From contig OZ240228.1 in the NCBI GenBank assembly GCA_965197795.1, forward strand, positions 744,001 to 808,000: 64,000 nucleotides of DNA. Direction: 5' to 3'. The DNA comes from WHTK01 sp965197795 (lineage in GTDB: Bacteria; Chloroflexota; Dehalococcoidia; DSTF01; WHTK01). A model generated the notes under the pieces. That model was given only the letters and a program-made list of their open reading frames with translations. It was not told the DNA's origin and searched no databases. This document shows positions 6,807-15,372 of the stretch, in pieces. The stretch's first letter is position 1; the number at the start of each line of letters is the position of its first letter. Both the position numbers and the translations under genes were made by a program.

Positions 6807-8245
6807 TACATCTGACGATCTTGTTGGAGTTTCGATAGTTCCGCTTCTTTCCCGAGGTTGCGCGGGATGTAGTAGCGGCGGCCCTGGAGGCGCTCCGGCA
6901 GGTAGGTCTGGTCCGGGGCGACGCCGCTGTCGTGGTTGTGGGCGTAGTCGTAGCCCTTGCCGTAGCCGAGGCCCTTCATCAGCGGCGTGACGGCGTTGCG
7001 CAGGTGCAGCGGGACGGGGTCGTTGCGGGTGCGCTCGACGTCGGCGAGGGCGCGCGTGTAGGAGGCGCCGACGCTGTTGCTCTTGGGCGCCAGCGCCAGG
7101 TAGAGCGCAGTCTCCGCCATGGCGTAAAAGCCCGCCGGCATGCCGATGAAGTGGACCGCCTGCTGACACGCCGTCGCGACGCCGAGCGCCTGCGGGTCCG
7201 CGAGGCCGACGTCCTCCGAGGCGAGGATCACCATGCGCCGCACGATGAACAATGGGTCTTCGCCGGCCTCGATCATGCGGGCCAGCCAGTACAACGCGGC
7301 GTCAGGGTCGGAGCCGCGCAGCGACTTGATGAAGGCGCTGATCGTGTCGTAGTGGGCGTCGCCCTGGCGGTCGTAGAGGTAGGTGCGGTGCTGCAGCGCC
7401 TCCTCGATGACGTCGCGCGTGATGAGGCGAACGGGCTGACTCGGGCTGGTTGACGCTTCGCGTCCTGCGACAGGCTCAGGACGAACGGATTCATGGGTCG
7501 TTTTGGCTGCTCGGGTAGTGGAAGGCTGAGGCGCAGGCGCGACCGACATGACGGCGGCTTCGAGGGCGTTGAGCGCGATGCGGGCGTCGCCGCCGACGGA
7601 GGCCGCCAGCGCCGCCAGCGCTTCGGGCTCGACCTCGACGCCGAGGTCGCCGAGGCCGCGTTCGGGGTCGCTGGCGGCGCGCTGCAGCAGCTCGGCCAGC
7701 TGCGGTTCGTCGAGGGCTTTGAGGGTGAACACGCGGCAGCGTGAGAGCAGCGGGCCGATGACCTCGAACGACGGGTTCTCAGTTGTGGCGCCGATCAGCG
7801 TGACGGTGCCGTCTTCGACGTAGGGCAGCACGGCGTCCTGCTGCGCCTTGTTGAAGCGGTGGATCTCGTCGATGAACAGGATCGTCCTGGCGGGCCGGCG
7901 GTCGCGGGCTTCGGCGACGACGCGACGCAGGTCGGCGACGCCGGCGGAGACGGCCGAGAGCCCGACGAAGCGGGCGTCCCCCTGGGCGGCGATGATGCGT
8001 GCCAGCGTGGTCTTGCCGGCGCCGGGCGGTCCCCAGAGGATGATCGAGGGGAGCTGACCGACCTCGATCAGGCGGCGCAGGATCTTGCCCTCGCCGACGA
8101 TGTGCTGCTGCCCGACGTACTCATCCAGGGTGCGGGGTCGCATGCGCGCGGCAAGCGGCGCGCCGGCAGGATCGTCTTCGAGGGCCGGCGCGGTGTCGTT
8201 GAAGAGGCCGGGCTGCGGGCCCGCGGGTCGTTGGGCGCGAGGCAT
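6806..8245 (-). CDS. rarA: Replication-associated recombination protein A (AAA ATPase)
   Basis: RarA/MgsA acts at stalled replication forks. The 479-residue protein has Walker A GPPGAGKTT (72-80), Walker B ILFIDEIHRF (122-131), sensor 1 IGATTENPSF (151-160), an arginine finger in LLSRCRV (167-172), and the C-terminal tetramerisation part (SDPDAALYWLARM onward). Residues ~238-272 are a low-complexity insert that includes RPEPVAGR, encoded by a copy of the dispersed palindrome (7461-7488). The insert lies between the lid and the tetramerisation domain. The ATG at 8245 is 6 nt after TAAGAT, so it is likely leaderless. Confidence 0.93.
   Translation of the reverse strand: MPRAQRPAGPQPGLFNDTAPALEDDPAGAPLAARMRPRTLDEYVGQQHIVGEGKILRRLIEVGQLPSIILWGPPGAGKTTLARIIAAQGDARFVGLSAVSAGVADLRRVVAEARDRRPARTILFIDEIHRFNKAQQDAVLPYVEDGTVTLIGATTENPSFEVIGPLLSRCRVFTLKALDEPQLAELLQRAASDPERGLGDLGVEVEPEALAALAASVGGDARIALNALEAAVMSVAPAPQPSTTRAAKTTHESVRPEPVAGREASTSPSQPVRLITRDVIEEALQHRTYLYDRQGDAHYDTISAFIKSLRGSDPDAALYWLARMIEAGEDPLFIVRRMVILASEDVGLADPQALGVATACQQAVHFIGMPAGFYAMAETALYLALAPKSNSVGASYTRALADVERTRNDPVPLHLRNAVTPLMKGLGYGKGYDYAHNHDSGVAPDQTYLPERLQGRRYYIPRNLGKEAELSKLQQDRQM
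7461..7488. repeat. Dispersed palindrome copy inside rarA
   Basis: Contains GACAGGCTCAGGACGAACGG, the same core found at 45435, 45714 and 45784 (recG) and related to 38732 and 44991. In rarA it is translated in frame as part of a non-conserved linker. Confidence 0.75.
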
Positions 8246-8251
8246 AGGGCG

Positions 8252-8257
8252 ATCTTA
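8252..8257 (-). promoter_or_regulatory. -10 box for leaderless rarA
   Basis: TAAGAT, then CGCCCT, then ATG at 8245; no Shine-Dalgarno. Confidence 0.5.
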
Positions 8258-8341
8258 GTCCAAAGCGCAACGGATGAGGTGGCGCCTATGGGCGATCAGT
8301 CTCGGCCGATGAATCGCGATTCGTAGTAGTATTCGGCTGGT

Positions 8342-8866
8342 ATGGATGCCGAGGCATTCCGTCTTCTGTTCGAGTACAACTCCTGGGCCAACGACCGCGT
8401 GGTCGAGAAGGCGTCGGAAGTCGCCGAGGCCGACTACCTGGCTTCGAGCGATGGACTCAGCTTCGGGAGCCTGCACGCGACGCTGGTGCACATCATGTTG
8501 GGTGAGCTGGTGTGGTTGTCGAGATGGCAGGGGGGAAGCCTCCGGAGTTATTGAGGGACGGCCGGCAGGCGGCGGCGCTGGCTCAGACCGAAGTGCAGAC
8601 GTTAGCCAGGCTGAACGAGATGTGGAGTGCGAGCGAGCGAAGCAGGCGTTGTTCTTCGCGGCGCTGACGGATGAGATGGCGGAGGCGCCGTTGCGCTACG
8701 AGGACCAGTACGGAACGAGAACTCGCAGCCCTTGTGGCAGCTGATGACGCACGTGATCAACCACGGGACGCAGTTCAGGGCAGAGGCGGCCGTGCGTCTG
8801 ACGCAGCTTGGCCTATCGCCGGGAGACCTCGATCTGATCGTGTGGTTGAGACGCGGAATGCAGTGA
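8342..8866 (+). pseudogene. DinB-family gene broken by three frame changes
   Basis: Translation follows the DinB fold but hops between frames. It starts MDAEAFRLLFEYNSWANDR to about 8530. Then comes KPPELLRDGRQAAALAQTE (another frame, to about 8635), then KQALFFAALTDEMAEAPLRYE (a third, to about 8720), and finally SQPLWQLMTHVINHGTQFR to the stop at 8864-8866. The metal-site histidines are still recognisable. The intact paralogue begins 10 nt later. DinB proteins are four-helix metal-binding enzymes, often thiol transferases. The shifts may be real decay or assembly errors; three in one short gene beside an intact copy favours decay. Confidence 0.75.
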
Positions 8867-8876
8867 AGGAGGCGCC

Positions 8877-9365
8877 ATGAAGCCTGACGAAGTGATGACG
8901 CTGTTCGAGTACGCGTGGTGGGCGCGCGACCGCTTGCTGCGCGCGGCCTCGGGCATGACGGACGAGGAGTTCGGGCGCGACAACGGCTTCACCTACCCGA
9001 GCATCCGAAGCATCCTGGTGCACGCGCTCGAGGCGGAGATGTTCTGGGCCAGCCGCTTCCGTGGCGAGGGGCTGCCCGAGCCGGCGGCAGACAGCATCGC
9101 GTCAGTGGGGGAGCTCAAGGCGCGGTGGGCAGCCGAAGACTCGAAGCTGCGCGAGTTCCTCGGGCGCCTGACAGAGGCGTCGCTATCGGAAGACTTCACG
9201 ACCCGCAGGCGTAGCGGCGAGGAGCTGAGGACGCCGCTCTGGGTGCTGCTGAGTCACGTCGTCAACCACGGGACGCAGCACCGCAGCGAGGCGGCGGAGG
9301 CGCTGACGCTGGTCGGCCGGTCGCCGGGCAGCCTCGATCTGACGACGTACGTCTGGGAGCAGTAA
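8877..9365 (+). CDS. DinB family metal-dependent protein
   Basis: A 162-residue four-helix-bundle protein. The probable metal ligands are His in SILVHALEAE (about residue 49) and the pair in SHVVNHGTQHRSE (about 123 and 128-133). Relatives include mycothiol- and bacillithiol-dependent transferases; the substrate here is unknown. AAGGAGG 4 nt upstream of the ATG is a strong ribosome site. It follows the decayed paralogue, so the pair arose by tandem duplication. Confidence 0.8.
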   Translation: MKPDEVMTLFEYAWWARDRLLRAASGMTDEEFGRDNGFTYPSIRSILVHALEAEMFWASRFRGEGLPEPAADSIASVGELKARWAAEDSKLREFLGRLTEASLSEDFTTRRRSGEELRTPLWVLLSHVVNHGTQHRSEAAEALTLVGRSPGSLDLTTYVWEQ

Positions 9366-9377
9366 GCGTTAAATATA

Positions 9378-9411
9378 TAAGAGACTGCTCGTTTTACCAG
9401 TTTGTCTCTTA
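9378..9411. repeat. AT-rich inverted repeat
   Basis: TAAGAGAC at 9378-9385 and GTCTCTTA at 9404-9411 form an 8-bp stem with an 18-nt loop in an unusually AT-rich patch. It could be a terminator of the DinB gene or an operator for the gene at 9486. Confidence 0.35.
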
Positions 9412-9485
9412 AACCGTTGTGTTTGGGCACCGGAAGTGCTAAATCTAGGCGGGGCGAAACCTGCACTCTCAATAAGGAGGTTCGC

Positions 9486-9926
9486 GTGGACAAGCTCAAC
9501 GCGCTGAGTACACCAGAGAAAGCCATAGCCGGTGGCGGCGTACTTATGCTGGTCGCGTCGCTACTGGATTGGTGGCATGTCAGCGGTTCCGGATTCGGTT
9601 CGGCCGGCCAGAGCGGCTGGGGTTCCCCGGGATCCATCTGGGGTATTCTGGCAATTCTGTTAAGCATCGCGCTTGCGGGAGTCGTCCTCTCGACGCGGCT
9701 GGGCAACGTTCAGATGCCGGCGCTACCAGAGAGTTTGACGTGGGGCAAAGTCTGGGGTGGTGGCGCGGCGGCCATAGTGGTTTTCATGTTGCTAAAGGCT
9801 TGGCGAATCACCGAAGTGCCGATTGGCGGGTTCGGTATCGGATTCTTCTTGGGAGCCCTAGCGGCGGCAGCCATCGCTTACGGTGGCTACATGTTGTATA
9901 CGGAAGAAAAAGCCCGGGCCGGTTAG
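9486..9926 (+). CDS. Small four-helix membrane protein
   Basis: 146 residues with about four hydrophobic segments (roughly 14-32, 48-68, 85-103 and 113-133) and a short charged C-terminus. Not recognised as a named family. The GTG at 9486 is preferred over the ATG at 9402: AAGGAGG lies at 9474-9480 and the protein starts just before the first helix. No homologous neighbour suggests a function. Confidence 0.6.
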   Translation: MDKLNALSTPEKAIAGGGVLMLVASLLDWWHVSGSGFGSAGQSGWGSPGSIWGILAILLSIALAGVVLSTRLGNVQMPALPESLTWGKVWGGGAAAIVVFMLLKAWRITEVPIGGFGIGFFLGALAAAAIAYGGYMLYTEEKARAG

Positions 9927-9940
9927 TCTCAATCAGAGCA

Positions 9941-9970
9941 AGAAAAGCCGTCGGGTGTTATCCGGCGGCT
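9941..9970 (-). terminator. Hairpin with T-run on the reverse strand
   Basis: Nine-pair stem AGCCGTCGG (9946-9954) with CCGGCGGCT (9962-9970). Read leftward it is followed by TTTTCTTG, a good intrinsic terminator for the leftward operon ending at 10393. Read rightward it could also stop the gene at 9486. Confidence 0.55.
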
Positions 9971-10007
9971 CCTTCGTTGCGTGCGAGAATGAGGGCGGAG
10001 GTTCCTC

Positions 10008-10286
10008 TTGAGCGAAACGACGAGCGATGCCACGGTGGTCGTCAGCGCCCGCTGCGAACAGCGTGTCTACCCACCCTACGACTCGCTGCATGGGACGCCC
10101 AACGCGATGCTGTGGCGCAAGGTGACGATCGAAACGCCGCGCGGCAGCGCCGCCTTCGAGCAGACGGACTTACGGCCACCCGGGCCGGCTCAACCCGTGG
10201 GAGCCGCGCGGCGTGGCGCCCGGCCGACGGCACGTCTGTCGCAGCTGCAGGCGGCGGCAGAGTCGCTGGCGGCGCTGCAGGTATAG
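10008..10286 (+). CDS. Small hypothetical ORF, doubtful
   Basis: 92 residues from a TTG start with GGAGG 6 nt upstream. The first ~55 residues are compositionally plausible (VVVSARCEQRVYPPYDS...). The remainder is Arg/Ala/Pro-rich and may be frame-shifted. No family is recognised. The 10287-10392 stretch to the next gene shows no clear feature. Confidence 0.3.
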   Translation: MSETTSDATVVVSARCEQRVYPPYDSLHGTPNAMLWRKVTIETPRGSAAFEQTDLRPPGPAQPVGAARRGARPTARLSQLQAAAESLAALQV

Positions 10287-10392
10287 GTACTTTGCACCGC
10301 GATCCGTCGCATCATCACAGGACTCCGCCTCGGGAGGTCGAGCGAAGCGATCGCAGCCACCAAGCCAATGAGCCGCTCTGCCCTGGGCGGAG

Positions 10393-10860
10393 CTAAGTCG
10401 CTTCGAGGCTCTCTTCGGCGACTTTGCCGGCCTGAATCTGGAAGGCGCGGACGAGGGGATTGTCGGCTTCCTTGAGTGAGATGAGGACGTAGTAGGCGCC
10501 GGGATAGAGATCTGTCGGCGGGTCGGTGCCCTGCCACTGCGATTGCAAGACGTCAGTCGGCGAAGGGTAAGCTTCGCTGGCGACGTGGGAGTGGTAGATA
10601 ACGAGGATCTGCCAGTCGTTGTCGTCGATCTCCCGTTCAACTCGAAAGTGATCTTCCGGATGCATGTAATACCGGAAGGGACTTGCCCGATATTCGACCG
10701 TTCCGTCCGGGAGACGAAACGGCTCGCCGTTCCTGACACGAAACAGCTGAGTGGCGACGCTGTCCTTGCCGGCGATGATGCCGCAGCATTCGTTAGGGAG
10801 ATCCTCCGTCGCGTGGGCGATCATCTCGTCGAGCATGATCTGCGGCAGCCGTAGGGTCAT
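10393..10860 (-). CDS. Mov34/MPN/JAMM-family metalloprotease-like protein
   Basis: A 155-residue zinc-isopeptidase fold. The JAMM signature is complete: Glu24 in LPNECCGI, then H90-S-H92, with S100 and D103 in YPSPTD (HxH-x7-S-x2-D). Bacterial members cleave the C-terminal tail of ubiquitin-like sulfur carriers, for example before thiocarboxylate formation. Its ATG overlaps the stop of the upstream DUF1801-like gene by 4 nt (ATGA). It is the last gene of the leftward operon that begins with a rhodanese. Confidence 0.83.
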   Translation of the reverse strand: MTLRLPQIMLDEMIAHATEDLPNECCGIIAGKDSVATQLFRVRNGEPFRLPDGTVEYRASPFRYYMHPEDHFRVEREIDDNDWQILVIYHSHVASEAYPSPTDVLQSQWQGTDPPTDLYPGAYYVLISLKEADNPLVRAFQIQAGKVAEESLEAT

Positions 10861-11258
10861 TTGCGATTCGCGGTCTTTCTAACGGTTCGCCGGGCTTCGC
10901 CAAAGGCAACCGCTTCGCCGATGAGCTCGCGCAGCGCAGCAAGCGGCAGCGGCTGGCCCGGGCGCAAGTCGACGTGACGGGTCTGCCTGGTGGCGCCTTC
11001 TAGGATGCCGGCCGGATCGTCGAGCTGGACGCCGTGTTCGAAGAGGAAGCGAACGTGGCCGTCGAACGGGAAGGCGCCGCAGACGTAACCGGCGATTGGA
11101 TGGCGAAAGGCTACCGCGTTCCAGCCCGGATAGCCGGCTTCGGTGAAAGCCGGGTCGGTTTCGCGGACCAGGTCACGCAGCCCGTCGACGAGCGCGACGA
11201 TTTCCGGATCGAAGGGCTCGAGGATGGCCTCGGGTGGGACGGTTCGGCCTCGTCGCAT
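10857..11258 (-). CDS. DUF1801-like protein
   Basis: About 133 residues. PGWNAVAFRHPIAGYVCGAFPFDGHVRFLFEHG resembles the DUF1801/YdhG fold, followed by a basic C-terminus. The biochemical role is unknown. The start is chosen at 11258 because the longer start at 11303 would overlap the preceding gene by 34 nt; neither has a good ribosome site. It is the third gene of the rhodanese-JAMM operon. Confidence 0.6.
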   Translation of the reverse strand: MRRGRTVPPEAILEPFDPEIVALVDGLRDLVRETDPAFTEAGYPGWNAVAFRHPIAGYVCGAFPFDGHVRFLFEHGVQLDDPAGILEGATRQTRHVDLRPGQPLPLAALRELIGEAVAFGEARRTVRKTANRK

Positions 11259-11269
11259 GGCGGGCAAGC

Positions 11270-11647
11270 CTACCAGCTTCGCACGTCGCCGTCGTCGAAG
11301 CATGAGCCCGGCGCCAGGCGCATCGAGAGGAACATGCGGCTGGACGGCAGGATCATAGCGAAGGCAGACCAGTGCTCGCGCTGGGATTCCGGCAGATGCT
11401 GCAGGTCGGCCCAGGCGACGTGGATGGCGTCTTCTTGCGGCGCGATGCCGAAGTCGAGCGACCAGCCGCCCTGCTGACGCACCCGGCCGACCGTGTCGGT
11501 CCGAATCACAGAGAACGCGGCGCCGTCGCGGTAGTGATCGAGCACGGCCGCCCCGAAGTGAAGCTGCAGGAGCGCAGGGTCACCGGCGACGAGGGCTCGT
11601 CGCGCGGCGATCCCGTAGACGCTCTCGTAGTCCTGAGTGTCAGGCAC
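11270..11647 (-). CDS. Hypothetical protein in the rhodanese-JAMM operon
   Basis: 125 residues, soluble, no signal peptide. The VYGIAARRALVAGDP..LLQLHFGAAVLDHYRD segment and a later hydrophobic core suggest a small alpha/beta fold. No family recognised. The ATG is 1 nt after the rhodanese stop, so expression is coupled. Confidence 0.65.
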   Translation of the reverse strand: MPDTQDYESVYGIAARRALVAGDPALLQLHFGAAVLDHYRDGAAFSVIRTDTVGRVRQQGGWSLDFGIAPQEDAIHVAWADLQHLPESQREHWSAFAMILPSSRMFLSMRLAPGSCFDDGDVRSW

Positions 11648-11648
11648 C

Positions 11649-12476
11649 TTATGGCTTCTCGACCGGCACGTCGATCATGCTGCCCCATTCAGTCCACGAA
11701 CCGTCGTAGTTGCGCACGTTGGCATAGTCGAGCAGGTGCTTGAGGACGAACCAGGTGTGGGAAGACCGCTCGCCGATACGGCAGTAGGCGATGACGTCCT
11801 TGTCGGCCGTGACGCCTTTGCCGCCGTAGAGCGCCTTGAGGTCGTCCAGCGGCTTGAAGGTGCCGTCCTCGGCGACTGCCTGACCCCACGGGACGTTAGC
11901 GGCACCGGGAATGTGGCCGCCGCGCTGCGCCGTCTCCGAGAGGCCGGGGGGCGCCAGGATCTCTCCGGTGAACTCGGCGGGGGAGCGGACGTCAACCATG
12001 GCCGATTTGCCGAGCGCGTCCTGAACCTCGCGCTGCTTGGCGCGCAGCTTGAGGTTGGCTCCGGAGGCCTTGTAGGTGCCCTTCGAGACCCTTGGCGCGT
12101 CCTTCGTGGTTGGTTTGCTCTCGTCCAGCCACTTTTTGCGGCCGCCGTCCATCAGCTTGAGGTTCTTGTGGCCGTACATCTCCAGCATCCAGTAAGCGTA
12201 CGCCGCGAACCAGTTGTTGTTGTCGCCGTAGAGGATGATGGTGTCGTCGTTGCCGATGCCGGCTGCGCCGAGCAGCTTCTCGATGTCGGCCTGACTAAGA
12301 ATGTCGCGGCGGATCTGGTCCTGCAGCTGACTGGTCCAGTTGAAGCCGATGGCGCCGGCGACGTGACCCTCGTCGTACGCGTTGGTGTCGACGTCTACCT
12401 CGACGAGCTTGATTCCGGGGTCGGAGCCGTGCTGGGCGACCCAGTCCGTGGTAACGAGAACGTCCTGAGCTGGCAT
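11649..12476 (-). CDS. Thiosulfate/3-mercaptopyruvate sulfurtransferase
   Basis: Two rhodanese domains in 275 residues. The N-terminal domain (about 1-125) lacks the catalytic cysteine. The C-terminal domain (about 145-275) carries the active loop CRIGERS with Cys232. Known role: transfer of sulfane sulfur from thiosulfate to cyanide or a protein thiol. Ribosome site AAGGAG is 8 nt before the ATG. It is the first of four tightly packed leftward genes ending with a JAMM protease, a pairing consistent with sulfur-carrier chemistry (inference). Confidence 0.88.
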   Translation of the reverse strand: MPAQDVLVTTDWVAQHGSDPGIKLVEVDVDTNAYDEGHVAGAIGFNWTSQLQDQIRRDILSQADIEKLLGAAGIGNDDTIILYGDNNNWFAAYAYWMLEMYGHKNLKLMDGGRKKWLDESKPTTKDAPRVSKGTYKASGANLKLRAKQREVQDALGKSAMVDVRSPAEFTGEILAPPGLSETAQRGGHIPGAANVPWGQAVAEDGTFKPLDDLKALYGGKGVTADKDVIAYCRIGERSSHTWFVLKHLLDYANVRNYDGSWTEWGSMIDVPVEKP

Positions 12477-12687
12477 GGAGGTTACTCCTTCGAAAGATCG
12501 CGGGCGTCATCGCCCGATAAAGCGGGGGAGCGCACCTAGTCTGCCATGAGTGGCTGACTTATTGAAGCGATTAGAACCGCCGAAGCAGCTGCTCCGCCGC
12601 TCAAGTCCTTCACGGCTTGCCTAGCGGCTTAGCGCGGCGGCAGGCGATAATCGACCCACACCCTTGAGATATAGAACGGAGCTCCGT

Positions 12688-15339
12688 ATGCCGATGAACA
12701 TTGCCTACGAGAAGCACACGCTGAGCAACGGCCTCGACGTGTTGATGCACGTCGACCGGTCGATCCCGATGGCAGCGGTCAACGTGTGGTACCACGTAGG
12801 CTCGCAGAACGAAGAGCCGGATCGAACGGGCTTCGCGCACCTGTTCGAGCACATTATGTTCAAGGGCTCCAAGCACCACATGAAGGAATACTTCATGCCG
12901 CTGCAGGAGGTTGGCGCAAGCCTTAACGGCTCGACGACGACGGACCGGACGAACTACTTCGAGGACGTACCGTCCGAGTATCTGGAGCTGGCGCTGTGGC
13001 TGGAGTCGGACCGCATGGGGTTCCTGCTGGACGCGTTCGACCAGCACAGCTTCGACACCGAGGTCGACGTGGTGCGCAACGAACGGCGGCAGAGCTACGA
13101 GAACCGGCCTTACGGGCTGGCGGGTCAGGAGATCCGCAAAGCCCTGTTCCCGCCGAACCACCCCTACAACTGGCAGACGATCGGCTCGCACGAACACCTC
13201 GACGCGGCGACGCTGGAGGACGTAAAGGACTTCTTCCGCCGCTTCTACGCGCCGAACAACGCCAGCCTCTCGATCGCGGGAGACATCGACGTCGAGGACA
13301 CGAAGAAGCTCGCGGAGCGCTACTTCGGCGATCTGCCGCCGACGCCGCCGGTGACGCGGCTGCAGCGCTGGGCACCGCAGCTCGGCGACGAAGTGCAGCT
13401 GGAGCTTGAGGACAGCGTGCAGCTGCCGCGCATCTTCTTCGCCTGGGTGGGGCCGCCACGCTTCGACGTGGATGAGGCCGCGCTGGACGTGCTGATGGCG
13501 ATCCTGGGCGAGGGGCGCAGCTCGCGGCTGTACCGCACGCTGGTCTACGACAAGCAAATCGCGCGCGCGGCAGAAGCCTATTACCACGCGATGGAGATCG
13601 CTGGGGAGCTGCGCGTCGACGCCACGCTTTCGCCCGACGCGAGCCTGGATGAAGTGGAAGCATGCCTCCTGGAGGAAGTAGCGCGGCTGCAAAACGAGCC
13701 GCCGCAGCAGGATGAGGTGCAGCGCTCGATCAACAGCCTGGAAGCCCACTACGTGCGCCAGCTGGAGAGCGTCGGCGGCTTCGGCGGACGGGCTGATTTG
13801 CTGAACTACTACAACGTGTTCACCGGCGATCCAGGACAGCTCAACACGGACTTCGAGCGCTATCAGCAGGTCACCGCGCAGGACGTGCAACGCGTGGCGA
13901 AGCAGTACCTGACAAAAGGCCGCGTGCGGCTGGTGATTAACCCGAAGGAGCAGGTGGCGCCGGCTCAGGTCGAGATCGACCGGTACGTCAAGCCGGGTCC
14001 GGGGCAGCCGAGGCGCTTTGAGCCGCCGACGCCTCAGCGCTTGAAGATCGCCGGCGGCCTGGACCTGCTCGTGGTCGAGAAGCACGAAGTGCCGCTGGTG
14101 GCCGCGGGCATTTACTTCTCGGGTGGCGCGGTGATCGACCCGGCTGCGGCGCCGGGCCTCGGCTCGTTCGCAGGGCGGCTCCTGATCGAAGGCACGAAGA
14201 CCCGCAGCAGCACGACGATCGCGGAGGAGGCCGATTTCATCGCGGCACACCCCAACGTTGGCATCGACCGTGAGAACGCGTTCGTCTCGACCGAGGCGCT
14301 GACGCGGCACTGGCCGCACGCGTTGGAGCTGCTGGTGGATGTCATCGCCAATCCCACGTTCCCTGAAGCGGAGGTTGACCGCGTACGCCGCGAGCGCGTG
14401 ACCGACTTGAGCAGGCTGCGTGACGACGCCAACGCGATCGCCGAGCGAGTGTCGAACGGCCTGCTGTATGGACGCGAGACGCCGCACGGGCATCCGATCG
14501 GCGGCCGTGAGTCGGCGGTCGAAGCGATGCAGCAGGCGGACGCGATCGCGCAGCACAAGCGGCAGTTATTGGACAACCGCCCCACGTTCCTCGTCGTGGG
14601 AGACGTGGACACGGACACGGTGGCGAAGCAGCTGGAGGCGGCGTTTGGTGGCTGGGCCACCGGGGCGGACGCCGCGACGGGGCTGGACGTGACCGCACAA
14701 CGTAGTGAGACGACGATCTACCTCGTCGACAAGCCAGGTGCGGCGCAGTCGGTGATTGCGGCGGCTCAGATAGGCGTGGCGCGCAACCACCCCGATTTCC
14801 AAGCCCTGCAGGTGATGAACATGGCCTTCGGCGGGCAGTTCACGGCGCGGCTCAACATGAACCTGCGCGAGGACAAGGGCTACACGTACGGCTACCGGGC
14901 GCGGTTCGACTGGCGCCGCGCGGTGTCGACCTACCTGGCCGGCGGCGCGGTGCAGACCGACGTGACACGCGAGGCGCTGGACGAGACGCTAAAGGAACTT
15001 CGCGACCTCGTCGTTGGGCGGCCGATCGACGCGGAGGAGTTCGACAAGGCGCAGAAAGGTATGGTCCGCGGCTTCCCGCCGACTTTTGAAACGCCCAGCC
15101 AGGTATTGCGGCGCCTGCTCGATATCGTCCACTTCGAACTACCGGACGACTACTTCACGGGACAGGTGGCGCGCATCGAGGCAGTGACGCAAGAGGACGT
15201 GAATCGGGTAGCCAGGGCGCACGTCGATCCGAACGCCTTCAGCATCGTCATAGTGGGCGACAGGGCGCTAATCGAGGGCCCACTGTCAGAAATAGGGCTG
15301 CCGATCATGCACCTGGATTACGAAGGACTGCCGGCCTGA
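12688..15339 (+). CDS. M16-family zinc peptidase, two-half single chain
   Basis: 883 residues, equal to a fused active and inactive half as in long M16 peptidases. The inverted zinc motif HLFEH (51-55) is followed 77 residues later by Glu132 in NERRQSYENRPYG, the third ligand. The second half (from about 440) has the fold but no zinc motif, and contains FGGQFTARLNMNLREDKGYTYG, the substrate-binding R/Y region. The ATG at 12688 is taken rather than an upstream TTG at 12664; CGGAG lies about 8 nt upstream. There is no signal peptide, so it is probably cytoplasmic. Bases 12477-12687 hold no gene. Confidence 0.9.
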   Translation: MPMNIAYEKHTLSNGLDVLMHVDRSIPMAAVNVWYHVGSQNEEPDRTGFAHLFEHIMFKGSKHHMKEYFMPLQEVGASLNGSTTTDRTNYFEDVPSEYLELALWLESDRMGFLLDAFDQHSFDTEVDVVRNERRQSYENRPYGLAGQEIRKALFPPNHPYNWQTIGSHEHLDAATLEDVKDFFRRFYAPNNASLSIAGDIDVEDTKKLAERYFGDLPPTPPVTRLQRWAPQLGDEVQLELEDSVQLPRIFFAWVGPPRFDVDEAALDVLMAILGEGRSSRLYRTLVYDKQIARAAEAYYHAMEIAGELRVDATLSPDASLDEVEACLLEEVARLQNEPPQQDEVQRSINSLEAHYVRQLESVGGFGGRADLLNYYNVFTGDPGQLNTDFERYQQVTAQDVQRVAKQYLTKGRVRLVINPKEQVAPAQVEIDRYVKPGPGQPRRFEPPTPQRLKIAGGLDLLVVEKHEVPLVAAGIYFSGGAVIDPAAAPGLGSFAGRLLIEGTKTRSSTTIAEEADFIAAHPNVGIDRENAFVSTEALTRHWPHALELLVDVIANPTFPEAEVDRVRRERVTDLSRLRDDANAIAERVSNGLLYGRETPHGHPIGGRESAVEAMQQADAIAQHKRQLLDNRPTFLVVGDVDTDTVAKQLEAAFGGWATGADAATGLDVTAQRSETTIYLVDKPGAAQSVIAAAQIGVARNHPDFQALQVMNMAFGGQFTARLNMNLREDKGYTYGYRARFDWRRAVSTYLAGGAVQTDVTREALDETLKELRDLVVGRPIDAEEFDKAQKGMVRGFPPTFETPSQVLRRLLDIVHFELPDDYFTGQVARIEAVTQEDVNRVARAHVDPNAFSIVIVGDRALIEGPLSEIGLPIMHLDYEGLPA

Positions 15340-15372
15340 CGTCTGGCCGAGCGGCCGCTGTCCGTCGCTTGG

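Noticed and set aside
6696..7169. N-terminal extension of the orphan gene at 6087
   Set aside because: The residues are a shadow of rarA in another frame; GC content and composition change sharply at about 6700.
12610..14556. 648-codon reverse-strand ORF
   Set aside because: Complement of the M16 peptidase; Arg/His/Leu-rich with no domain, whereas the plus strand has the full HxxEH peptidase.
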